Part shown: one piece after another, positions 1-7,922 of the stretch
Layout of the letters: each line of letters opens with the position of its first letter
How positions within the stretch are numbered: position 1 is the stretch's first letter
Assembly: GCF_021532315.1 (NCBI RefSeq)
Contig: NZ_JAKGAO010000011.1
Location: forward strand, 470,168-534,167
Origin: Paenibacillus tarimensis
Lineage (GTDB): Bacteria; Bacillota; Bacilli; Paenibacillales; Paenibacillaceae
Length of the DNA: 64,000 nt
Direction: 5' to 3'
Program-made: the position numbers and the translations under genes
The notes under the pieces: model-generated
Seen by the model: only the letters and a program-made list of their open reading frames with translations
What the model was told of the DNA's origin: nothing
Databases searched by the model: none

Positions 1-2
1 AT

Positions 3-326
3 GGCCGTTGGCGGCAGTGGATCGATTACCAGCTTAGCCTCGGCAGCGATCCGCTCGACTTTCGAGCGAAGGATCTGCAGCCCATCGAGAAGGAGGCGCC
101 GGAAACGCTGCTGCCTTTTTACCACCAAGGCGTCGAGAAATACGTGTTGTTAAAAAACCGCGACGGCTACAAGCGGGCGGTCAAGCTGCTCAAACGGCTG
201 GCCAAGCTGTACAAGAAGCTGAAGCGCGTGCAGCGGTGGGAGGCATACATCGAGACATTCGCCAGCCGGTATAGCCGATTGCGGGCCCTCCAGGAGGAGC
301 TGCGGAGAGGAGGACTAATTCCATGA
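3..326 (+). CDS. C-terminal part of a SWIM zinc-finger family protein (partial, cut by window start)
   Basis: An open frame runs from the first bases to the stop at 324-326 without a convincing start, so this is the 3' end of a longer gene. The visible ~107 residues are basic and helical, rich in Lys/Arg/Leu (for example KLLKRLAKLYKKLKRV), and end in RRGGLIP. The SWIM zinc-binding residues would lie upstream and are not visible. The assignment rests on context: the stop overlaps the start of an SNF2-type helicase (ATGA, 323-326), and in B. subtilis and relatives a SWIM zinc-finger protein (YwqB) is encoded directly before such a helicase (YwqA). The overlap indicates translational coupling. 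Confidence 0.6.
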   Translation, partial: GRWRQWIDYQLSLGSDPLDFRAKDLQPIEKEAPETLLPFYHQGVEKYVLLKNRDGYKRAVKLLKRLAKLYKKLKRVQRWEAYIETFASRYSRLRALQEELRRGGLIP

Positions 327-3319
327 TGAAGACTACTACTTATAACCGCGAGACCACCGCGGTTCGAATGGTGCTGACGTCGCATGGCGACGCGTTGTTC
401 TTCGCGGACCCGGATTCGCTGCGAGAATGGACCGGACTTCAATTGAAGCATCGCCTGTTCGCTTGGCACGAACCGTCCTTCTATGGCACCGAGCTGGAGC
501 TCGTCAAAGTCGGGGAGCTCGAGGCCGTCGTGCTGCCCGCCGACGAGGTCATTGCCTTCTTCGCCTCGGGGCAGCACCTGGAGCATATCGAGTGGAAGTG
601 GGAAGACGATGCCGCGCGCTTGGCTGCTTTAGCGCCGCTCTTGGGTGAGTGCCTGGAGAAAGGGCTGTACGCGCCCGACCTTGCGGCTTACCGCAGCGGC
701 TCCCTGCGCTGGAATTGGGATGCGGCTGCGGTCGGCGCGACCTTCGGACAAGCGCGCCGCGACGAACTGGACCTGGAGCGCGGCAGCTGGAGCGATGAGG
801 CGCGCGACGGGCTAATGGCGGCCTTCTCGGCGGCCATAACGAGCCGCTTCTACGGTACGGAGTCGGACGAAGCGGATCTGCGCCGGGAATTCCCGGCTCT
901 GTTCGCGCGCGAGAACGCAGCAGCCACGACGGCTGGACTCGACGACGAGACCTGGCTTGTGCAGATCGGCTGGAAAACGGATGTCGCGCCGTTCCGCCCC
1001 CTGCTGCAGCTAATGGAGCCGTGGGAGGGCGACGAGCACTCCCGCTGGCGGCTGCGGCTCGTGCTGCAGGACAAGAGCGATCCGGCTAAGCTTCGAACAG
1101 TACGGCTCGGCGACGACGGCTCGGCGGCAGGCAAGTGGCCGGACGCATGGGCGGAAGCTATTCGGAGCCGCTCGGACGGTTGGCTGCAGCGGCTGCGGGT
1201 TAGCCTTCCGCACGAACGGCTGGCGCGCGGCGAGGACGTGCTCGGCAAGCCGCTTGACGACGAGGCGGCCTGGCGCTTCCTGAACGAGGACAGCCGCCGG
1301 CTGCTCGAAGCCGGATGGCAGGTCCTGCTGCCCGCATGGTGGGAAGCCGCAAGCCGCAAGAAGCCGCGGCTGCGCGCAGCGGTACAGTCGGAGGACGATT
1401 CCAAGAAACGGGGCGGCGGCAAGTCTTTGTTCGGTCTGGATGCGATTCTGAGCTTCAACTGGCGCATCTCCATCGGCGACGCCGATCTGAACGAGGAGGA
1501 GTTCGACGAGCTGCTGGCGCGAGGGGAGCGTCTCGTGAAGTTCCGGGACCGCTGGATCGTGCTCGACCCGGCGCTGATCGCCCAGATCCGCCGCATGATG
1601 GAAGGCATGGACAAGAGCCAGGGATTAAGCTTCCAGGATGTGCTGCAATTGCATCTGCTCTCCCAGGGCGAGGCGGATGGCGGTGCAACGGACGCCAGTG
1701 TAGAGATTCTCGGGTCCGATGCAGCCCGCGTTGAACTCGAAGTCGAACTCAATGCGCACTTGACCGGGCTGTTCGCCAAGATTAATCAACAGAGCGAATG
1801 GCCTAGGCTCGATCCGCCCGCCGGTCTGCGTGCCGAGCTGCGCAGCTACCAACAGGATGGGTTCGCCTGGCTGGCTTTCCTCCGCCGCTTCGGGCTCGGG
1901 GCCTGTCTCGCGGACGACATGGGACTTGGCAAGACGGTCCAGTTGATTGCCTACCTGTTGCACGCCAAGGAGCAGGCGGATGATAGGCTCCGGCTCCCTT
2001 CGCTGATCGTCTGCCCTACGTCCGTACTCGGCAACTGGCAGAAGGAGATTTCCCGCTTCGCCCCATCGCTGAAGGTGGCCATGCATTACGGCTCCGGGCG
2101 TAAGAGCGGCGTCGCGTTCCGGAACGAGGCACGCAGCGTTGACGTCGTACTGACCTCTTATGCCACCGCCTCGCTGGACCAGGAAACGCTGGCCGCTTTC
2201 CAATGGGGAGCTGTCTGTTTGGACGAAGCCCAGAATATCAAGAACGCCGGGACCAGGCAGGCCGCGGCGGTCAAGAGCTTTCCCGCGCTTCATCGCATTG
2301 CGCTCACCGGGACGCCGATCGAGAATCGGCTCGCGGAGCTATGGTCCATCTACGATTTTACCGTGCCCACTTACCTCGGCTCCGCCAAGGCGTTCCAGGA
2401 CCGCTTCGCAGCCCCGATCGAGCGCGAACAGGACGGGCGTCGCACGGCTGAGCTAAAGCGGCTGGTAAAACCGTTCATGCTGCGGCGCAAAAAAAAGGAT
2501 CCCGCCATCCAGCTCGACCTGCCGGACAAAAACGAGATGAAGACGTATGTTCCGCTTACCTCCGAGCAAGCTGCCTTGTACGACAATTGTGTCAAGGAGC
2601 TGCTCGAGAAGCTGAAGAAGCTCGACGGCATCCAGCGCAAAGGCGCTATTCTCGGAGCGCTGACACGTCTCAAGCAGGCATGTAACCATCCGGCTCTGCT
2701 GGATGAGGATACGGGAGCGGAGCTGGAGGATGGCCCTCTACATACGGGGGCGATCGTCGCCCGCTCCTCCAAGCTCGAAAGGCTGCTAGCGATGGTCAAG
2801 GAGCTGCGCGAGGCGGACGAGCGCTGCCTCATCTTCACGCAATACATTGGCATGGGCAAAATGATTCAGGATGTCCTGCAGCGCGAGCTGGGCGAGCCCG
2901 TACTGTACCTGAACGGCAGCACGCCGAAGACGCAGCGGGACAGGATGGTCGAACGGTTTCAGTCCCGCGGCCTTCCGGCATCCGAGCAGCCGAACGTGTT
3001 TATCCTTTCCCTAAAGGCGGGAGGCGTCGGGCTTAACTTAACCGCGGCGAACCACGTCTTCCACTTCGACCGCTGGTGGAACCCGGCCGTCGAGAACCAG
3101 GCGACCGACCGCGCCTACCGGATGGGCCAGACACGCGACGTGCAGGTGCATAAATTCATCTCGCTCGGCACCCTTGAGGAACGCATCGACGAGATGCTGG
3201 AGAACAAGCAGCAGCTAAGCGACAATGTGATCTCCAGCTCGGAGAGCTGGATTACCGAGCTATCGACGGATGCGCTGCGGGAGTTGTTCTCGCTGCGGCG
3301 GGACTGGTCGCGCGATTAA
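323..3319 (+). CDS. SNF2/Rad54-family DEAD/DEAH-box helicase (YwqA-like)
   Basis: This is a 998-residue ATP-dependent DNA translocase of the bacterial SNF2 (HepA/RapA-like) type. The N-terminal ~480 residues form the SNF2 N-terminal region. The motor follows: Walker A in DDMGLGKT (about residues 530-537), a Walker B/DEAQ box in LDEAQNIK (about 632), motif III in LTGTPIENR (about 660), and the helicase C-terminal motifs SLKAGGVGLNL and DRWWNPAVENQATDRAYRMG (about 900-935) with the arginine-finger region. The start at 323 has an AGGAGG at 308-313; a second ATG at 326 is equally usable. It is coupled to the upstream SWIM protein, which is thought to act with it on DNA. The gene is markedly G+C richer than the rest of the window. 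The substrate is not known from sequence. Confidence 0.92.
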   Translation: MMKTTTYNRETTAVRMVLTSHGDALFFADPDSLREWTGLQLKHRLFAWHEPSFYGTELELVKVGELEAVVLPADEVIAFFASGQHLEHIEWKWEDDAARLAALAPLLGECLEKGLYAPDLAAYRSGSLRWNWDAAAVGATFGQARRDELDLERGSWSDEARDGLMAAFSAAITSRFYGTESDEADLRREFPALFARENAAATTAGLDDETWLVQIGWKTDVAPFRPLLQLMEPWEGDEHSRWRLRLVLQDKSDPAKLRTVRLGDDGSAAGKWPDAWAEAIRSRSDGWLQRLRVSLPHERLARGEDVLGKPLDDEAAWRFLNEDSRRLLEAGWQVLLPAWWEAASRKKPRLRAAVQSEDDSKKRGGGKSLFGLDAILSFNWRISIGDADLNEEEFDELLARGERLVKFRDRWIVLDPALIAQIRRMMEGMDKSQGLSFQDVLQLHLLSQGEADGGATDASVEILGSDAARVELEVELNAHLTGLFAKINQQSEWPRLDPPAGLRAELRSYQQDGFAWLAFLRRFGLGACLADDMGLGKTVQLIAYLLHAKEQADDRLRLPSLIVCPTSVLGNWQKEISRFAPSLKVAMHYGSGRKSGVAFRNEARSVDVVLTSYATASLDQETLAAFQWGAVCLDEAQNIKNAGTRQAAAVKSFPALHRIALTGTPIENRLAELWSIYDFTVPTYLGSAKAFQDRFAAPIEREQDGRRTAELKRLVKPFMLRRKKKDPAIQLDLPDKNEMKTYVPLTSEQAALYDNCVKELLEKLKKLDGIQRKGAILGALTRLKQACNHPALLDEDTGAELEDGPLHTGAIVARSSKLERLLAMVKELREADERCLIFTQYIGMGKMIQDVLQRELGEPVLYLNGSTPKTQRDRMVERFQSRGLPASEQPNVFILSLKAGGVGLNLTAANHVFHFDRWWNPAVENQATDRAYRMGQTRDVQVHKFISLGTLEERIDEMLENKQQLSDNVISSSESWITELSTDALRELFSLRRDWSRD

Positions 3320-3684
3320 GCGGAATTTGGGCAACCACTAGCACGGGTTCCTTATCTTCCCTTTTTCACCGTCATTCAGCTCAAAAGTTACGTTCTCCAG
3401 GACCAGCTGAGCGGCGTTGTATTTACGTTTTGGCAATTTATCGTTAACAAGTGGGTTCCTCCTGTACGAGGACTCCATTCGTATTAGATCAATAAAAAAA
3501 GGCGCAGGGAAATTCCCCACGCTCATCCGGTACGATCCGTTCAAGTCAAGGTTGGAGCCTCTTCGCAAATTGTGAAATCGTATGGTTAGACTTCTCCCGT
3601 AACGTGTGTATCGGCGAAAAATGCTACAGGAACTGCTACGGCATACTCCTTAGTTAATATTCTTGTGGATTTTTTTTCATAATC

Positions 3685-3727
3685 TGCACGACAGGCTGAC
3701 GATTCGGTGCCGAGGCACTTCGAAAAG
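3685..3727 (+). repeat. Leader element, copy 1
   Basis: The core TGCACGAC, then GCTG, then TCGGTGCC, AGGC and CGAAAAG recurs at 3963-4006, with roughly three quarters of aligned bases identical over ~44 bases. This copy overlaps a terminator hairpin. It may be a regulatory RNA element; I do not recognise it as a known riboswitch. Confidence 0.5.
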
Positions 3728-3738
3728 TCGGCCTTTTT
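3694..3738 (+). terminator. Terminator-like hairpin in the exporter leader
   Basis: GGCTGAC (3694-3700) pairs with GTCGGCC (3727-3733, one G-U pair) and is followed by TTTTTAT. An inner GTGCC/GGCAC stem sits in the loop. It faces the exporter gene 290 bases downstream, so it could be an attenuator. It could also simply end leftward-neighbour transcription. Confidence 0.5.
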
Positions 3739-3898
3739 ATATTTATTTACCTTATTGAGTTAACCGGTACGATATCATAATCCCCAAACCTCATCCTGTC
3801 AAGAGATACTGTACAAATGAGCGACATAGCCGGAGATACCCCCTATTGTTTTCGGAATATGAATGTTCTTCTGGGAATGAGAAGCGGTTTCGCATTTT

Positions 3899-3911
3899 CC
3901 AAATCATTTGG
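3899..3911. promoter_or_regulatory. Candidate operator palindrome upstream of the exporter
   Basis: CCAAAT-C-ATTTGG is a perfect 13-base palindrome 114 bases before the exporter start. Its size and place fit a repressor site of the TetR or MarR type, but no regulator gene is adjacent. This is inference from symmetry only. Confidence 0.3.
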
Positions 3912-3962
3912 TTTCACGTAAAATTTTATTCAGGTCGATAAGAAGATGATGCAGGATAATTT

Positions 3963-4006
3963 GCACGACGTGCTGGCAACTCGGTGCCAAGGCCAGAGCG
4001 AAAAGA
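3963..4006 (+). repeat. Leader element, copy 2, next to the ribosome-binding site
   Basis: This is the second copy of the element at 3685-3727. Here CTGGC and GCCAG can form a stem around the shared TCGGTGCC core. The copy ends 7 bases before the GGGAGGT Shine-Dalgarno sequence (4013-4019), a position from which folding could control translation. Confidence 0.5.
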
Positions 4007-4024
4007 ACTTTCGGGAGGTAAAGA

Positions 4025-5479
4025 ATGAACAAGCAGATTCGCGATGCAATTGGAATGAAACGAGGTCCGATGTTAACCGCGCTACTCATAGGTGCATTTG
4101 TAGCGTTCCTTAACGAGAATTTACTTACCAATGCATTCCCTGGATTGATGCGGGAATTCAATGTTGCTGCTTCGACCATACAATGGTTATCGACAGGTTA
4201 CATGCTCGTAATCGGCGTACTGGTGCCGGTGACCGCATTGCTGCAGCAATGGTTCACGACTCGCCAGATGTTTATGTCTGCTATGGCGTTATTTTTAGCA
4301 GGTACCTGCTTGTGTGCAATATCCCCTGGATTCGAAATTTTGCTGATAGGTAGGGTTGTTCAGGCTAGCGGAACAGGATTATTAATCCCGTTGATGATGA
4401 ATACGATTCTCGCTCTTTATCCTATAGAACGCCGGGGTGCGGCCATGGGTCTCATGGGGCTGGTCATTATGGTTGCCCCGGTCATCGGGCCAGCTTTATC
4501 GGGTCTGGTCATCGATACTTTACACTGGCGATGGCTATTCTATATGGTGATTCCTGTCGCTTTGTTTTCGATTATTTTTGCATTCATGTACTTAAAAAAT
4601 GTGACAGAACTAACCAAGCCAAGGATCGATTTCTTATCCATCGTCATGTCAACCATCGGTTTCGGTTGCATCATCTACGGCTTCAGCCGAACAACTGTCT
4701 GGACTGAACCCGAGGGTTACAGTTTAATTGGCATAGGCAGCCTCTTCTTGCTCTTGCTTGTATGGCGGCAGCTCAGGATCAAAGAGCCTTTGATTGATCT
4801 TTCCGTATTTCGGCATCCCACTTTTTCTTTGGTAGCAGTATTGGTAGTCGTCCTTATGATGGTTCTATTCTCCACCACGACGTTGCTGCCAATATATATG
4901 CAAGATGTGATGCAGTTGACAGCGTTTACGACAGGTTTACTTCTGATGCCCGGCTGTATTTTAAACGCAATGATGATGCCGGTGACAGGAAAACTATTCG
5001 ATAAATTCGGGCCTAGATTCGTCATCGTGCCCGGATTGCTCCTGATCGCCATATCGTTATGGCAATTTGCCAGTATCGACAATAATACTGCGCAAGGGTC
5101 CGTTCTTTTCAGTCATATCCTCTTATTCTTAGGCATATCGTTCGTCGTCATGCCGGCTCAGACAACTGGGTTAAATCAACTACCGCGCCATCTAGTCGCC
5201 CATGGCACAGCCATATACAATACTCTTCAACAGATTGCTGGTGGAATAGGCATCGCTTTGTTCGTCGGCATTATGTCATCCGGAACCGATCGTTATCTTC
5301 ACCACTCGCTCGATCCCACTGCCATGCATGAGAAAACACAAATCGTGGTTGCTGGTTTACAAACGGTTTTTTGGATTGAATTTATTCTCGCCCTACTTAT
5401 TTTGGTGCTGAGTTGGTTTATAAAAAAGTCTTCTGTATATAATGAAAATGATTCATTGCTTGCACAGAATGAGAGCTGA
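4025..5479 (+). CDS. MFS drug exporter, DHA2 (EmrB/QacA, 14-TM) family
   Basis: This 484-residue integral membrane protein probably exports drugs or other toxic compounds by proton antiport. The hydrophobic pattern fits 14 membrane segments. Family motifs are visible: the motif-A region between TM2 and TM3 (LLQQWFTTRQMF), and the motif-C antiporter signature in TM5 (GLVIMVAPVIGPALSGLVI, about residues 145-165), followed by DTLHWRWLFYMVIP, which is typical of DHA2 proteins. The start is preceded by GGGAGGT at 4013-4019. The gene stands alone, with ~700 bases of intergenic DNA on each side and a leader that looks regulated. The substrate cannot be read from the sequence. Confidence 0.9.
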   Translation: MNKQIRDAIGMKRGPMLTALLIGAFVAFLNENLLTNAFPGLMREFNVAASTIQWLSTGYMLVIGVLVPVTALLQQWFTTRQMFMSAMALFLAGTCLCAISPGFEILLIGRVVQASGTGLLIPLMMNTILALYPIERRGAAMGLMGLVIMVAPVIGPALSGLVIDTLHWRWLFYMVIPVALFSIIFAFMYLKNVTELTKPRIDFLSIVMSTIGFGCIIYGFSRTTVWTEPEGYSLIGIGSLFLLLLVWRQLRIKEPLIDLSVFRHPTFSLVAVLVVVLMMVLFSTTTLLPIYMQDVMQLTAFTTGLLLMPGCILNAMMMPVTGKLFDKFGPRFVIVPGLLLIAISLWQFASIDNNTAQGSVLFSHILLFLGISFVVMPAQTTGLNQLPRHLVAHGTAIYNTLQQIAGGIGIALFVGIMSSGTDRYLHHSLDPTAMHEKTQIVVAGLQTVFWIEFILALLILVLSWFIKKSSVYNENDSLLAQNES

Positions 5480-6088
5480 CCCTACATCAAATAACAGTGT
5501 AAAAGAAATTAAGGAATCCTTGATATGAAGCGTTCTATCTCTCCTCCCCCTCGCTTCCGAGCAACGCCTGGAATTGGTTAATATTAGAGTTTTCGCCGTT
5601 ACTTGTGGTAAGGTTCACCGTAACGGGGCTAACAGCGAAGTTTCTTTGCCGCGGCATTATAATTGTAAGAGCTATAGCTAAAGAGGGATATTTAAATACT
5701 AAATATCATTGTATACTCAACGAATATTTTCGATTCTAACACGCATTTATCAACTAATATCCGCTCTAGTTCTAGACATAACTTAGATACGAGAAATTCT
5801 ATCATTATGCCTTCTTCCAATTCGTATATCGTATCGTAGGGTTACCATCAGGTAGAGATAACCGGAAGGGGAACTTGAACCTAAATAGGTCTCGGAAGGA
5901 CAATTCCACTCTACCAATGCATAAACACTACGTGCTACCTGTCGTATTCGCTCATTCTCCGTCAGATCTAGATTAGCCCATTCTACAGGGCTCTCGAACC
6001 AAGTGATTAGTTGGATACAACACTTGATGCTTAAGGGTCGTGTGAAGGTTCGGTATTTCGACATCCTGTGATCGAAAGAATTTTGGGT

Positions 6089-6119
6089 AGCACGCTCTTA
6101 TGGGCGTGCTTCTTTTATT
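6089..6119 (+). terminator. Intrinsic terminator upstream of dctP
   Basis: AGCACGC (6089-6095) pairs with GCGTGCT (6104-6110), followed by TCTTTTATTT. It points right, so it ends a transcript entering from the exporter side, or it attenuates the TRAP operon leader. Confidence 0.65.
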
Positions 6120-6196
6120 TTTAGAGCGGCCCCTCAGCAAAAGGGAAAAATGTGCATAAGAAAATCGTCACTGGACATTCTACCTTTAGGTTAAGT

Positions 6197-6211
6197 CCTG
6201 TTTCAAACAGG
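6197..6211. promoter_or_regulatory. Candidate operator palindrome upstream of dctP
   Basis: CCTGTTT-C-AAACAGG is a perfect 15-base palindrome 50 bases before the dctP start. TRAP operons are commonly controlled by GntR- or IclR-type repressors that bind such sites. No regulator gene is present in the cluster. Confidence 0.4.
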
Positions 6212-6260
6212 GAACACAGAATGACTACCTTCAAAAACTGATGATTGAGGAGACGTGGTT

Positions 6261-7328
6261 ATGAATCGGCGTTTTAGTGGAATTCTTGCAGCTTCGCTTA
6301 TGATACTCACAATTGCGGGGTGCGGAGGGAATAATCAAGCACAACCGCCGGATGCAGCTAATGACGGAAACCAAGCGGAAGCTCCTGTCGAGGCCAAGCA
6401 GCGTATTATTCGTGCCGGGATCGGCTTGAATGATCAGCATCCTCAGTATAAAGGGTTGTTACGCTTTAAGGAAATCGTCGAAGCGGAGTCCAACGGAGCG
6501 ATTAAAGTAGAAACGTATCATAGCGGACAATTGGGCGACGATCGAACAATGATGGAAGCATTGCAGTTGGGCACGCAAGAGATGACAATTCCTTCGACCG
6601 CTCCAATCGGAAATTTCGTAACGGATTTCACGGTATTCGACATTCCGTTCCTTATGCCCAGCGAAGAAGTGGCGGACAAGGTACTCCTGGAGAGCGAGAT
6701 CGCTCAACAGCTATTAGATAAATTACCGGCTCAAAATTTAATCGGTCTGACGTATTGGGAGAACGGTTTCCGTAACTTGACCAATAATGTTAGGGCAGTC
6801 GGGACGGCATCCGATTTTAAAGGTCTGAAAATCCGCACGATGGAAAATCAACTGCATTTGGCGGCATTCAAAGCTTTAGGGGCTAACCCGACGCCAATGG
6901 CCTTCAGCGAATTGTTTACTGCACTACAGCAAGGAACAGTAGATGGGCAAGAAAATCCGATAGCGACCATCTATCTGCAAAAGTTTTACGAGGTTCAAAA
7001 GCATATCTCGCTGACGAAGCACGTGTACAGCCCGTTTGTCGTCATGTTAAGTAAGAAGTTCTGGGATGATTCCACTCCAGAGCAGCAGGAGTTATTGAAG
7101 CGGGCGGCATTAGAAGCTGGTACGCTCGAGCGTCAGTTGAACCGAGAAGCCAACGAGCAATATTTGACAGAGCTTAAAGCGGAAGGCATGACCGTGACAG
7201 AAATCTCCCCCGAAGCCCGCGCCGAGTTGGAATCGATCATTGTACCGATCGTCGATCAGTTTGCGGATAATATTGGGAAAGATACCGTCGAGAAAGTCCG
7301 AGCAGCCATTACGGAAGCAAGCCAATAA
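6261..7328 (+). CDS. dctP: TRAP transporter substrate-binding lipoprotein, DctP family
   Basis: This is a 355-residue extracytoplasmic binding protein that captures a carboxylate substrate for the DctQM permease encoded next. The N-terminus is a lipoprotein signal ending in the lipobox TIAGC (lipidated Cys about residue 21), followed by a short Gly/Asn/Gln/Pro linker. The DctP fold signatures include YHSGQLGDDRTMMEALQLG and the family Arg in NGFRNLTN (about residue 171), which normally contacts the substrate carboxylate; a second is LKIRTMEN. I chose ATG 6261 over the in-frame GTG at 6255 because GAGGAG (6247-6252) is 8 bases from the ATG but only 2 from the GTG. The nearby hydroxyacid dehydrogenase suggests a hydroxy- or sugar-acid substrate; that is inference. 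Confidence 0.93.
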   Translation: MNRRFSGILAASLMILTIAGCGGNNQAQPPDAANDGNQAEAPVEAKQRIIRAGIGLNDQHPQYKGLLRFKEIVEAESNGAIKVETYHSGQLGDDRTMMEALQLGTQEMTIPSTAPIGNFVTDFTVFDIPFLMPSEEVADKVLLESEIAQQLLDKLPAQNLIGLTYWENGFRNLTNNVRAVGTASDFKGLKIRTMENQLHLAAFKALGANPTPMAFSELFTALQQGTVDGQENPIATIYLQKFYEVQKHISLTKHVYSPFVVMLSKKFWDDSTPEQQELLKRAALEAGTLERQLNREANEQYLTELKAEGMTVTEISPEARAELESIIVPIVDQFADNIGKDTVEKVRAAITEASQ

Positions 7329-7337
7329 ATCGAGTGT

Positions 7338-7380
7338 AGGAAACAGAAACATAAGACATGCTCTGTTTCCTGCTTTTCTT
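7338..7380 (+). terminator. Strong hairpin between dctP and dctQ
   Basis: AGGAAACAGA (7338-7347) pairs perfectly with TCTGTTTCCT (7362-7371), followed by GCTTTTCTTATTTT. Such hairpins after binding-protein genes partially terminate transcription or protect the upstream mRNA, so that more binding protein than permease is made. The function here is inferred. Confidence 0.6.
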
Positions 7381-7401
7381 ATTTTGGGGAGGAGCATAGA
7401 A

Positions 7402-7920
7402 GTGAGGTTCATACGAAAAATCGACGAGCAATTGGAAGAAACGGTCTGCGTCATATTGTTTTCTATTATGGTCATTCTCACCTTTGTACAAGTACTGTCG
7501 CGCTTTGTCCTAAACTTATCGCTTGGGTGGTCGGAGGAGATCTCTCGTTTTTTATTCGTGTGGCTCGTCTACATGTCCGCTGCCATGGCTGCGAAGCATC
7601 GTCGACACATTCGGGTCGAGTTGATCGACCAGTTTCTCCCTCGGGGGTTGTCCAAATGGGTCGGTCTCGTATCGGATGTACTGTGGATCGCCTATGCGGT
7701 TGTTGTAGCGTTCCTAGGTTTTAATATTATGCAAATGATCATGGGGCATGGGCAGCTGTCGCCTGCCGCACAATTGCCTATGGGCTGGATCTATTTCATT
7801 ATTCCTGTCGGTTTCGGGCTGATCGCGCTTCGCGTTGCACAAGGCATCTATGCGCGTTTTCGCGGAAATGATGAGATTTCCGACGAGGAAAAATTACGAA
7901 GAGTCATTGAGGAGGGCTGA
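7402..7920 (+). CDS. dctQ: TRAP transporter small permease, DctQ family
   Basis: This 172-residue membrane protein is the small subunit of the TRAP permease. It has four predicted membrane segments, the first at about residues 15-37. The family-typical stretch GWSEEISRFLFVWLVYMSAA is followed by KHRRHIRVELIDQFLP. GTG 7402 is the chosen start because GGGGAGGAG (7386-7394) lies directly before it; the frame is open further upstream but that part overlaps dctP and its hairpin. The stop is followed 2 bases later by the GTG of dctM, so the two permease subunits are translationally linked. Confidence 0.9.
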   Translation: MRFIRKIDEQLEETVCVILFSIMVILTFVQVLSRFVLNLSLGWSEEISRFLFVWLVYMSAAMAAKHRRHIRVELIDQFLPRGLSKWVGLVSDVLWIAYAVVVAFLGFNIMQMIMGHGQLSPAAQLPMGWIYFIIPVGFGLIALRVAQGIYARFRGNDEISDEEKLRRVIEEG

Positions 7921-7922
7921 CC

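Larger units (their letters stand above)
3320..4024. other. 705-base intergenic region before the exporter gene
   Basis: No convincing gene is seen. A minus-strand frame of 76 codons (3338-3568, TTG start) has no ribosome-binding site and no recognisable domain. The stretch holds an intrinsic-terminator hairpin at 3694-3738, a pair of related ~45-base elements (3685-3727 and 3963-4006), and a 13-base palindrome at 3899-3911. Together these look like a regulated leader for the downstream exporter. The base composition is A+T rich and unlike the helicase gene to the left. Confidence 0.5.
5480..6260. other. 781-base intergenic region between the exporter and the TRAP operon
   Basis: No well-supported gene is seen. 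A 93-codon minus-strand frame (5783-6064) begins with ATG but has no proper ribosome-binding site, and its translation matches no family I know. A plus-strand terminator lies at 6089-6119 and a 15-base palindrome at 6197-6211. The region is A+T rich. It may hold remnants of a decayed gene. Confidence 0.4.

Noticed and set aside
850..1779. 309-codon minus-strand Ser/Arg-rich frame inside the SNF2 gene
   Set aside because: Ser/Arg/Pro-rich low-complexity translation is typical of antisense frames in G+C-rich coding DNA.
323..3319. SNF2 helicase as part of a phage-defence system
   Set aside because: SNF2 motors occur in defence islands, but here the partner is a SWIM-type protein as in the housekeeping ywqB-ywqA pair, with no methylase, nuclease or PLD gene beside it.
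3338..3568. 76-codon minus-strand frame between the helicase and the exporter
   Set aside because: TTG start, no Shine-Dalgarno sequence, no recognised domain. It could be a decayed fragment but I cannot support a gene.
5783..6064. 93-codon minus-strand frame upstream of dctP
   Set aside because: The composition is protein-like and it starts with ATG, but there is no ribosome-binding site and no family resemblance, and a plus-strand terminator lies just upstream of it. It is noted in the intergenic entry only.
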